Position numbers and translations under genes: made by a program
Shown here: positions 34,987 to 42,624 of the stretch, piece by piece
How the letters are laid out: each line of letters starts with the position of its first letter
How positions within the stretch are numbered: the stretch's first letter is position 1
Notes under the pieces: model-generated
The model's input: only the letters and a program-made list of their open reading frames with translations
Told to the model about the DNA's origin: nothing
Database searches by the model: none
Origin: Paenibacillus_E qinlingensis
GTDB lineage: Bacteria; Bacillota; Bacilli; Paenibacillales; NBRC-103111
DNA length: 64,000 bases
Direction: 5' to 3'
Assembly (NCBI RefSeq): GCF_028746185.1
Contig: NZ_JAQIVH010000027.1
Location: 124,001 to 188,000 of the forward strand

Positions 34987-35893
34987 TACAGCTTCTCGAC
35001 ATTTGCGAGAAGGTACGAAAAATGTCGTGCGAAATGGTTGGATGACGTTCGCGTCGATTAGCTCCATCGCGATTTCCCTATTTATTCTTGGTATTTTCGT
35101 ACTTATCACCTTAAATGTGAATGATGTTGCTACGCAAATTGAGGAACAAGTTGAGATCAACGTGTACCTGGAGGTAAACACTGCTCAGGATCAAATCACA
35201 GCGCTCGAAACGCAAATCAAGGCGATTCCTGAAGTGAAAACGATTAAATTCGTTTCGAAGGAAGAAGGACTTGTCTACTTACGCGAAAAGCTAGGGGATA
35301 GCGGGAAAGCGCTCTTGGATGGTTTCGAGGGGGATAACAATCCGCTGAACGACGCGTTCACGATCGAAGTAGATGATCCGCGGAATGTGGCGGTTGTAGC
35401 CGATGGGATCTCAGCGCTTAACGTTGGCAAGGATCCAAAGCCTATCTATAAAGTGAACTACGGTAAAGGAACTGTGGAAGCATTATTTAAAGTGACAAAG
35501 ATTGCACGTTGGATTGGTATTGGTATCGTCGTGCTGCTTTCCTTTACAGCGGTATTTCTGATTGCGAATACGATCAAAGTTACGATTTTGGCAAGAAAAC
35601 GTGAGATTTCGATCATGAAGCTCGTGGGTGCGACGAACTCATTTATTCGTTGGCCGTTTTTCATTGAAGGCGCGTTGCTCGGACTCATTGGTTCGGCTGT
35701 ACCAACTGCCATTATTCTTGCTGGTTATTGGAAATTGCTCAATTTGAGCTCCTTGAATTTGAATTTATTGATGATTAAATTAACACCATTTGAAGATATT
35801 GCACCAACGCTGACTGTTTTGTTGATCGGCTTAGGGATCGTAATCGGGGTATGGGGATCCCTCATTTCTGTAAGAAAATTCCTCCGTGTTTAG
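34976..35893 (+). CDS. ftsX: Cell division protein FtsX
   Basis: A 305-residue permease-like protein: N-terminal cytosolic part (MKISTASRHLREGTKNVVRNGWM), first membrane segment (ISSIAISLFILGIFVLITLNV), a large extracellular loop (~45-175) that contacts the hydrolase, then three membrane segments. ATG 34976 has GGGGGGA 8 bp upstream; ATG 34970 is too close to it. Overlap with ftsE indicates translational coupling. Confidence 0.95.
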   Translation: MKISTASRHLREGTKNVVRNGWMTFASISSIAISLFILGIFVLITLNVNDVATQIEEQVEINVYLEVNTAQDQITALETQIKAIPEVKTIKFVSKEEGLVYLREKLGDSGKALLDGFEGDNNPLNDAFTIEVDDPRNVAVVADGISALNVGKDPKPIYKVNYGKGTVEALFKVTKIARWIGIGIVVLLSFTAVFLIANTIKVTILARKREISIMKLVGATNSFIRWPFFIEGALLGLIGSAVPTAIILAGYWKLLNLSSLNLNLLMIKLTPFEDIAPTLTVLLIGLGIVIGVWGSLISVRKFLRV

Positions 35894-36073
35894 TGGGAAC
35901 GTTGAATGAAACTGGGGCAGAGTGTTCCTCTTGCCTCCTTTTTCATCTTTTCTTCGTTTTTTCATTTTCAAAGATTCATAGATTCCTAGAAATATAGATT
36001 CTTAGAGACAGAACGTAAGAGATTCAAACCATACATGGGGCATTAATCGCTTGAAAATGGGGAGGCTACGTGC

Positions 36074-37267
36074 TTGAAGAAGAAGATTCTACCTGTCGTA
36101 TTAACATTAGGTATGGTGATATCGCTGACTATACCTCATGCAGCTAGTTATGCCGCTTCGGCAACGGACAAGATCGACCAGCAGTTGACGCAGCTTAAGA
36201 AGCAGAAGGCAGAAGCGCAGCAGAAGGCCAATAGCGCCCAGAGTCAAATCACGAAAGTTCAGTCTGAGAAAGATCAGACAACGAAGGATATGAATGCCCT
36301 TGTCAACCAGGTGAATGAGGCTAGCAAGAAGTTAACGCAGCTCAATGAACAAATTGATCAAGTGTCGAACGCACTTGAAGCGAGTGCTAAGCAATTGGAT
36401 GAAGCTGAGGCGCGTGTTGAAAGCCGCGATAATATGCTGAAATCACGTGTTCGTTTGATGTATATGAACGGTTTCGTTTCCTATATGGATGTGGTATTGA
36501 GTGCAACGAGTTTCTCTGATTTTTTGAATCGGGTCGAAGCTTTGAAATCTATCGTCAATCAAGATAAAGAAATACTAGAGTCGAATATGAAAGACAAAGA
36601 AACGGTTATGCTGAAGAAGGCAGATACCGAGAAGCAGCTTGAGAACGTGAAGGGGCTTTATGCGGAAGCAGATGCTTTGCGTGACGATCTGCAAGCGAAG
36701 GAAAAAGCGAAAGAAGTGAAGATCGCTTCCCTTTCCAAGCAGGAGAGAGAGCTCGAGGATATTTCGGAAGAAAGCGACAGAATGATTACGCAGCTGGCCA
36801 AGCAAGAGGCGGATTTGCAAGCGAAGAAGCGGGCAGCACAGAATGCGAAATCACCGTTTACGTATTCGGGCGGTAAGCTTGGATATCCTTTGGCTGTACA
36901 GGCGCCAATGACCTCTGATTTCATAGCGCGGATTAATCCCGTTACAGGGCGAGCAGAGAACCATAAAGGTATTGATTTAGGTACGGCTAAAGGTACGCCA
37001 ATCCTTGCTGCGGAGAATGGATCTGTTATTTATGCTTCTTGGATGAACGGGTACGGCAATTGTGTCATCGTAGATCACGGGAATGGACTGTGGACGTTAT
37101 ATGGTCATATTATGAATGATGGTATTTATGTGAAAGTAGGCGACGTCGTGAAGCGCGGCCAGAAAATTGCTGGCGTGGGTTCCACAGGACAGTCGACGGG
37201 CAATCACTTGCATTTTGAAGTTAGGAAAAATGAAGTGCCTACCGATCCTAAACCGTTCCTTCGATAG
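36074..37267 (+). CDS. Secreted coiled-coil M23 murein hydrolase (EnvC-like), probable FtsEX partner
   Basis: A 397-residue protein: signal peptide with cleavage near ASYAASA (residue ~30), long coiled coil (~35-260) and a LytM/M23 domain with NHKGIDLG, YGHI and GNHLHFEVR, so the zinc-site residues are present and it should be active. TTG start with GGGGAGG 8 bp upstream. In E. coli FtsEX recruits EnvC, in pneumococcus PcsB (CHAP), in B. subtilis CwlO (NlpC/P60). Its place 180 bp after ftsX suggests it is the hydrolase controlled by FtsEX here. Confidence 0.9.
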   Translation: MKKKILPVVLTLGMVISLTIPHAASYAASATDKIDQQLTQLKKQKAEAQQKANSAQSQITKVQSEKDQTTKDMNALVNQVNEASKKLTQLNEQIDQVSNALEASAKQLDEAEARVESRDNMLKSRVRLMYMNGFVSYMDVVLSATSFSDFLNRVEALKSIVNQDKEILESNMKDKETVMLKKADTEKQLENVKGLYAEADALRDDLQAKEKAKEVKIASLSKQERELEDISEESDRMITQLAKQEADLQAKKRAAQNAKSPFTYSGGKLGYPLAVQAPMTSDFIARINPVTGRAENHKGIDLGTAKGTPILAAENGSVIYASWMNGYGNCVIVDHGNGLWTLYGHIMNDGIYVKVGDVVKRGQKIAGVGSTGQSTGNHLHFEVRKNEVPTDPKPFLR

Positions 37268-37357
37268 GACAAACTGGTAATAAATATGGAGGGGCTTGTC
37301 ATATACTATAACAGGCCAACTCAAATTCGGTTTTAGGAAAAAGGTGGTGAATCGGTT

Positions 37358-38821
37358 TTGCAATTCAAAGGTCGTACGGTCATTGTATTTGTTCTGTTAG
37401 CCATGTTTGCTAGTAGTATCGTCACATTAACGATTGTTGATCCCTCCTTTACTTGGGGACAGAAGGAGCAATCAACAGGAGGTGCGGCTACCTCTGTATC
37501 TGCTTCGTCAGGTCTTTCGAGCAAGGATTTAAGCAAGATCGCAACAACGTTTCAACTCATTGAAAGCAAGTATTTGAAACAGCCAGATCATGATCAATTG
37601 GTTAACGGAGCTATTAATGGGATGTTGGAATCATTAGAGGATCCTTTTTCCGTTTATATGGATCAGAAGGAAGCCAAACAATTCGATGAGAGTATTACGT
37701 CCTCTTTCCAAGGCATCGGGGCTGAGGTATCGCTAGAGGATGGTAAATTCGTCATTGTATCTCCGATTAAAGGTTCACCTGCCGAGAAAGCAGGCATTCA
37801 ATCCAAAGACGTTGTCCTGTCCGTGAATGGCGACAAATTGGACGGGCTAACCTTGAATCAAGCCGTCATGAAAATCCGCGGACCGAAGGGCACGCAAGCT
37901 AAGCTGGATTTACTCCGCCAAGGAACAGGAGATCCGGTTCAAGTCATCGTGGTTCGAGACAATATTGACGTTGAAACGGTCTATGGTGAAATGATGCAGG
38001 ATCAGATTGGCAAAATTGAGATTCGTCAGTTCTCCTCGAACACGGCTGTTCGTTTTGCGGAAGAGTTGAAAAACTTAGAAGCCAAAGGGATGAAAGGACT
38101 CGTCATCGATGTTCGTAATGATCCAGGCGGTCTTTTGAATGTCGTTGTCGATATCGTGAATCCATTCGTGAAGAGTGGGGCTTCCATTCTCCAAGTAGAG
38201 AATCGGGATGGCAAACGTGAGCCAACACCTTCTACAGGTAAAGGTAAGAATTATCCAGTTACCGTGTTGATTAATAAAGGAAGTGCCAGCGCATCGGAGA
38301 TCCTTGCAGGCGCATTCCAAGAAGCTGTAGGCAGTAAGATTGTTGGTGAAACGTCCTACGGTAAAGGAACGGTCCAGGTGACGTTCGAGAAGGAAATGGG
38401 CGATGGCAGCAACATTAAGATGACAGTGTACAAATGGCTAACGCCAAATGGCAACTGGATACACAAAAAAGGTATTACGCCGGATATTCCGATTGAGCAA
38501 CCCGCTTATTTCAAAGCAGCACCGCTTACGAAGAAAGATGTTCTGAAACAAGACAACAACAGCGATGATGTGAAGAATTTGCAGTTGATGCTTGCTGGAA
38601 TTGGTTTCAATCCGGAGCGGACAGATGGTTATTTTAGTGATAAAACGGCTCTCGCGGTTAAAGCGTTCCAGCGGACGAATGAATTGCCGGTAACTGGCGA
38701 GGTCGATGCGGACACAGCTGCTAAAATTGAAAAAGCGATTCTAGCGCAAATTCGTGATCCAAAGAATGACTCGCAATTGAAGGCTGCCGTCTTTCAAATT
38801 CAGAAGCAGCTTGGGAAATAA
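37358..38821 (+). CDS. S41 carboxy-terminal processing peptidase (CtpA/CtpB type)
   Basis: A 487-residue protein: N-terminal membrane anchor (TVIVFVLLAMFASSIVTLTIV), PDZ domain (~115-205; GSPAEKAGIQSKDVVLSVNG), S41 core with catalytic Ser in NKGSASASEILAGA and Lys in SYGKGTVQ, and a C-terminal peptidoglycan-binding repeat (VKNLQLMLAGIGFNPERTDGYF). TTG start at 37358 after AAAGGTGG. B. subtilis ctpB lies in the same place after ftsEX. Likely target: membrane or wall proteins, possibly the neighbouring hydrolase (inference). Confidence 0.92.
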   Translation: MQFKGRTVIVFVLLAMFASSIVTLTIVDPSFTWGQKEQSTGGAATSVSASSGLSSKDLSKIATTFQLIESKYLKQPDHDQLVNGAINGMLESLEDPFSVYMDQKEAKQFDESITSSFQGIGAEVSLEDGKFVIVSPIKGSPAEKAGIQSKDVVLSVNGDKLDGLTLNQAVMKIRGPKGTQAKLDLLRQGTGDPVQVIVVRDNIDVETVYGEMMQDQIGKIEIRQFSSNTAVRFAEELKNLEAKGMKGLVIDVRNDPGGLLNVVVDIVNPFVKSGASILQVENRDGKREPTPSTGKGKNYPVTVLINKGSASASEILAGAFQEAVGSKIVGETSYGKGTVQVTFEKEMGDGSNIKMTVYKWLTPNGNWIHKKGITPDIPIEQPAYFKAAPLTKKDVLKQDNNSDDVKNLQLMLAGIGFNPERTDGYFSDKTALAVKAFQRTNELPVTGEVDADTAAKIEKAILAQIRDPKNDSQLKAAVFQIQKQLGK

Positions 38822-38940
38822 TGACCGTTAGTTAATGGAAATTGTGCGGAGCGGCAGGAAATAAGCTTTAACAGTCGAAATAGTGTAGGAAGGTTGCTTA
38901 TGCGGCCTTCCTATTTCTTTTTCAAGGAGCCTAGATTCGT

Positions 38941-40224
38941 ATGGATGTGTGGTTTCAATTATTGGACAGAATGCTGCTGGCTGTGGGGCAGTTGTTTACG
39001 AATCCTTTCTACTATATAGGCATTGTCTTTATTGTTCTGCATTACAGAAAGCAAATCCAATTAGAACGCAAGCTGTTTCACACGCGTCTTCATTCCTTGT
39101 TGAACGAAACGTGGCGCGTGGTGCTATGGGGCTGGTTAGGCGGGCTGGGGGCCTCCATTCTGCTCCTGTTCGTCGGAGTAAATATACAACTGAATGTCGT
39201 AATCGTGCTCTGGATCATTACCGTCGTACTGATGATATTCCGCATACGATTCCTATGCTTAGCTTATGCAGTAGGAATTCTAGGAATTGCCCAAGTGATC
39301 TTCTCTTGGTTTCCTAATGCAGACAGTCTACGTGAGTCCTACACCATTCTCGAGACCATTGCTAGTGCAGATATTCCCTCGCTGCTGGTCATTGTAGGTG
39401 TGCTTCATCTTTTGGAGGGAGTGCTTGTTGGTTTCCAAGGTGCGCGAATGGTGACTCCTCTGTTCCTGGAAGGGAAGCGGGGACAAATGATTGGTGCGCA
39501 GCAGCTGCAGGGCTTTTGGCCAGTGCCTCTGTTTCTCCTAGTGCCTATGACCGGTGGAAGTGAACTGGGCTTGCCGTGGCAAACGTTGTTTGCCTCAAAC
39601 CTAAGCGCAGGCTGGACGATGCTCGCATTCCCGGCGATGATCGGTTTCACGGAGCTGACGATTTCGAAGCTGCCGAAGAGACAGGCACGCTTTAGCGCTA
39701 AGCTGCTCTATGTGTATGGGCTCGTTCTGCTAGGCGCAGCCGTAGCTGCCCATTACTGGACGCCACTGGTGATGCTTGTCGCGATCCTGAGCATAGCCCT
39801 TCATGAAGGGCTGCTACTCTACAATCAATGGGTAGAAGCGAAGCAGACGCCCTTCTACATTCACTCAGAGCGCGGGCTTATGGTGCTATCCGTTGTTCCG
39901 AACAGTCCGGCTCAGGACTTAGGAATCAACGTTGGGGAGATCATCCACAAGGTCAATGGATACAAAATTAAGACGAAGACGGATCTGCATGCAGCCATGA
40001 GGCTCAACTCCGCTTTCTGCCGACTGGAAGTCCTGAATGATCAAGGGGAGGTTCGCTTCCTGAAACGGGGAATTTTTGCCGGTGATCATCATCAACTGGG
40101 AATTCTTCTGGCACCTGATCAGGATGTGCTATACTTCTTGGAGCAGCGTCCGATGCACTTGTTCAGTTATCTGCGAAGCAAATTAACAGGCATATTGCCC
40201 AATGACACGACGAAGTCATTGTGA
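38941..40224 (+). CDS. minJ: MinJ-like PDZ membrane protein
   Basis: A 427-residue protein with about seven to eight hydrophobic segments over the first ~290 residues and a C-terminal PDZ domain (~300-385; LMVLSVVPNSPAQDLGINVGEIIHKVNGYK). This architecture and the position after ftsEX-ctp and before uvrBA match B. subtilis MinJ (YvjD), which links DivIVA to MinD for septum placement. Sequence identity could not be measured, so the orthology rests on architecture and synteny. ATG 38941 has AAGGAG upstream. A strong terminator follows. Confidence 0.75.
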   Translation: MDVWFQLLDRMLLAVGQLFTNPFYYIGIVFIVLHYRKQIQLERKLFHTRLHSLLNETWRVVLWGWLGGLGASILLLFVGVNIQLNVVIVLWIITVVLMIFRIRFLCLAYAVGILGIAQVIFSWFPNADSLRESYTILETIASADIPSLLVIVGVLHLLEGVLVGFQGARMVTPLFLEGKRGQMIGAQQLQGFWPVPLFLLVPMTGGSELGLPWQTLFASNLSAGWTMLAFPAMIGFTELTISKLPKRQARFSAKLLYVYGLVLLGAAVAAHYWTPLVMLVAILSIALHEGLLLYNQWVEAKQTPFYIHSERGLMVLSVVPNSPAQDLGINVGEIIHKVNGYKIKTKTDLHAAMRLNSAFCRLEVLNDQGEVRFLKRGIFAGDHHQLGILLAPDQDVLYFLEQRPMHLFSYLRSKLTGILPNDTTKSL

Positions 40225-40232
40225 GAAGGGTT

Positions 40233-40277
40233 GTCCTCAGGCGTAGAGAAATCTACGGATGAGGACGGCTTTTTTTT
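40233..40277 (+). terminator. Terminator after the minJ-like gene
   Basis: GTCCTCAGGCGTAGA (40233-40247) pairs with TCTACGGATGAGGAC (40252-40266), then eight T residues. Confidence 0.92.
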
Positions 40278-40301
40278 GTTCAGGCTCCGTGTCGGTTGAG
40301 G

Positions 40302-40495
40302 CGAATAGCTGGATTATATGCAGTTAAATCGGCTGTTTTTGGTGCAGATTGAGCATTAGATGGATTTCCTGAAGTTAAATTTCCCCATTTATTACGGATG
40401 GAGTGGAAAGGGGAGAATTAGCTTCGTGTTTTCCAGCTATTTTGAGTTTGGAAGGGGAAATGACCGAAATAACTGGAGTTTTTACAGTTACTATC
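40302..40495. repeat. Dispersed imperfect palindromes (copy pair)
   Basis: CGAATAGCTG-N9-CAGTTAAATCG near 40302-40331 and CCGAAATAACTG-N9-CAGTTACTATC near 40464-40495. The same layout recurs near 60075-60104 and, more degenerate, around 23797 and 24117. The bases between the two copies hold no gene. Confidence 0.5.
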
Positions 40496-40555
40496 AGCGG
40501 TTCAGCTACTGAGAAGTGAAGGTGTCAAGGCGTGAATATAAACAGCTACACCTAC

Positions 40556-40675
40556 ACCCCAACCCACCCCAACCCAACCCACCCCAACCCAACCCAACCC
40601 AACCCAACCCAACCCAACCCAACCCAACCCAACCCAACCCAACCCAACCCAACCCAAGTCAACCCAACCCAACCC
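40556..40675. repeat. Telomere-like pentanucleotide tandem array (AACCC/GGGTT)
   Basis: About 24 pentamers; 14 perfect AACCC units run from 40586 to 40655, then one AAGTC variant and three more perfect units. On the minus strand this reads GGGTT repeats, a strong G-quadruplex pattern. It continues into ACAACC-rich sequence to ~40700. Reading frames through it (Pro/Asn/Thr/Gln or Gly/Leu/Trp/Val repeats) are artefacts. Confidence 0.9.
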
Positions 40676-40704
40676 AGATCCACAACCACAACCACAACCG
40701 CAAC

Positions 40705-40740
40705 GAAGCCCTACCTCCACAAGAGTGGAGATAGGGCTTC
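40705..40740 (-). terminator. Hairpin after motB
   Basis: GAAGCCCTACCTCCAC (40705-40720) pairs with GTGGAGATAGGGCTTC (40725-40740) with one mismatch that is a G-U wobble on the minus strand. It lacks a T-tract; the minus-strand RNA goes on into the G-rich array. Confidence 0.6.
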
Positions 40741-40756
40741 TATTCGTCTAGAGAAC

Positions 40757-41578
40757 TTAATGGACTGGCGTCGTTGGTGCAATATCATTCCGCAAAACAA
40801 TGATTTCTACGCGGCGGTTTTTACTGCGATTTGCATCGCTTGAGTTGGCCACTTTGGGCATCGTATCCGCATAGGCGGTGGCGATGAATTTGTGATCATC
40901 GAGATTAGCCGTATCGCTGAAATAGCGAAGCACAGAAAGGGAACGGGCAAATGATAGTCCCCAGTTATCCTTGTAGGGAGAGCCTGGTGCAAGGGGCAAG
41001 TCGTCTGTATGTCCTTCGATGCTAACTTTACTCTTCAATGTTGGAAAGAGGGAAGCCAGCTTTTGCAGAATCGGGAAGGAAGGCGCCTTCAGATCAGCTT
41101 TTCCTAAATCGAATAGGAATAAATCATTGAGTGTAATGGCAACACCGCGTTCCGTATCACTGGCGGACACTTGCGCCTCTAAGTTTTGATCCTTAATATA
41201 GGCTTGTACTTGTTTCAGAAGATCCTGGAGCTCTTTCTCACGCTTTTCTTTCTCGCTGTCTTCCGTTTTCGTCTTGTCGTGCTCTTCTTTCTGATCATCC
41301 TGATTCTGATGTGTTAAATCTTTATCCTTGCTGTCCGCGTCCCCCTGCTTCGGGGTCATCGATCCGCTGATACCCTGGTTTTTATCTAAGATGGAGTCAG
41401 CTTTTTGGAATTGTAGGTTTAAGGCTTGCGCCAAAACGGCATACTTTTGAACATCCACTTTACTCATAGCATACATAATAATGAAAAATACGAGCAGCAA
41501 CGTAATTAAGTCAGCGTAAGTAATGAGCCATCTTTCATGATTAACATGCTCTTCGTGCTTCTTACTGCGCCTCGCCAT
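40757..41578 (-). CDS. motB: Flagellar stator protein MotB
   Basis: A 273-residue protein: short cytosolic N-terminus, one membrane helix with the ion-binding Asp23 (ITYADLITLLLVFFIIMYAMS), a charged Lys/Glu/Asp linker (~75-130) and an OmpA-like peptidoglycan-binding domain (KVSIEGHTDDLPL and DANRSKNRRVEI). With MotA it forms the stator that drives rotation. It overlaps motA by 17 bp. Whether it uses protons or sodium cannot be decided by eye. Confidence 0.93.
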   Translation of the reverse strand: MARRSKKHEEHVNHERWLITYADLITLLLVFFIIMYAMSKVDVQKYAVLAQALNLQFQKADSILDKNQGISGSMTPKQGDADSKDKDLTHQNQDDQKEEHDKTKTEDSEKEKREKELQDLLKQVQAYIKDQNLEAQVSASDTERGVAITLNDLFLFDLGKADLKAPSFPILQKLASLFPTLKSKVSIEGHTDDLPLAPGSPYKDNWGLSFARSLSVLRYFSDTANLDDHKFIATAYADTMPKVANSSDANRSKNRRVEIIVLRNDIAPTTPVH

Positions 41579-42353
41579 TCAAGTCAACCTCCTCTACGGC
41601 TTTTTTCGATTTATCATGGAGGAAGGAGTTCAGTTTTTTCTTAATCAATTGCGGGTTTTCACCAGCTTGCAAGGCAAGGATGCCTTCTAACATGAGTTCC
41701 ATTTCATTGACCATTTCTTTACCACGGACTTTGATTTTGTTAGCGATAGGTAAATAAACTAAGTTGGCGCTCATAACACCATAGAGCGTTGCTGTAAACG
41801 CAACGGCAATAGCTGGGCCAAGGGAAGAAGGATCGTCTAGATTACCGAGAACGTGAATTAGTCCCATAACCGTACCGATAATCCCCATAGTTGGTGCATA
41901 TCCGCCTCCAGCTTCGAATACCTTCGACATATTATTAACTTGATGTTCAATAGCGTCCATTTCAAGCTCAAGAATTTGTCTGGTAAGCTCGGGATCCGTT
42001 CCATCTACGACCATGAGCAATCCGTCCTTGAGGAACGGGTTCTCGTGCTCCTGGGCACGTTGCTCTAGGGCAAGTACACCTTCTCGACGAGCGATAGATG
42101 CCATATCGACAAGCTCATTAATTGTTGCTGCGGGATCTCGTTTGACTTGCATAAAAGCAATGCCGAGTGCTTTAGGAATTTTGGCTAAAATAGAGCCAGG
42201 GAAACTTACTGCGACGGCACCGAAGGTTCCACCGAACACGATGAGCATTGCACTAGGGATAATCAACGAATTGATATGACCGCCATCCCACATGTACCCG
42301 CCAATTAAACCTGCAAGTCCTAATAGTAATCCTAATACTGTTGTCAAATCCAT
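41562..42353 (-). CDS. motA: Flagellar stator protein MotA
   Basis: A 263-residue MotA/ExbB family protein with four membrane segments, MLIVFGGTFGAVAVSFPG, a cytosolic loop with EGVLALE and the helix-3 proline in APTMGIIGTVMGLIHVL. ATG 42353 has GGAGTGG 7 bp upstream; the longer frame to 42395 adds a non-homologous lead. First gene of motA-motB. Confidence 0.93.
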   Translation of the reverse strand: MDLTTVLGLLLGLAGLIGGYMWDGGHINSLIIPSAMLIVFGGTFGAVAVSFPGSILAKIPKALGIAFMQVKRDPAATINELVDMASIARREGVLALEQRAQEHENPFLKDGLLMVVDGTDPELTRQILELEMDAIEHQVNNMSKVFEAGGGYAPTMGIIGTVMGLIHVLGNLDDPSSLGPAIAVAFTATLYGVMSANLVYLPIANKIKVRGKEMVNEMELMLEGILALQAGENPQLIKKKLNSFLHDKSKKAVEEVDLNGEAQ

Positions 42354-42442
42354 GACTGTACCACTCCTAATTATCATAAAAAGAATAGGGTCCAAAAACG
42401 CAGGGAAACCGCCTTGTATAAGGCTCTAACAGATAAAGCAGT

Positions 42443-42493
42443 TTGCATCCATGATTTAAAAATAGTATAATGAAAAAACGAGAACAAACATTC
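42443..42493 (+). promoter_or_regulatory. uvrB promoter with LexA-like box
   Basis: TTGCAT (42443-42448), 17-bp spacer, TATAAT (42466-42471). GAACAAACATTC (42482-42493) just downstream differs by one base from the Bacillus LexA core GAAC-N4-GTTC, at a position where bound LexA would block initiation. uvrBA is SOS-controlled in B. subtilis. Confidence 0.55.
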
Positions 42494-42624
42494 TTATGTT
42501 GGATAGATATTGCAATCCTTCATATATGTACGAAAAAGTTCCATAGACTTCTATATCGGAATGTCGAATGGGAAAGTTTATAGGATAAAAGTTCGATTTA
42601 TTTCGACAATGAGGGTGATAATGG

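Noticed and set aside
40556..40675. CRISPR array
   Set aside because: Units are 5 bp with no spacers and no cas genes are near; it is a simple tandem repeat.
40502..40843. Repeat proteins (Pro/Asn/Thr/Gln or Gly/Leu/Trp/Val) over the AACCC array
   Set aside because: Every frame of a pentamer array is open; no family, poor start sites, frames run into motB antisense.
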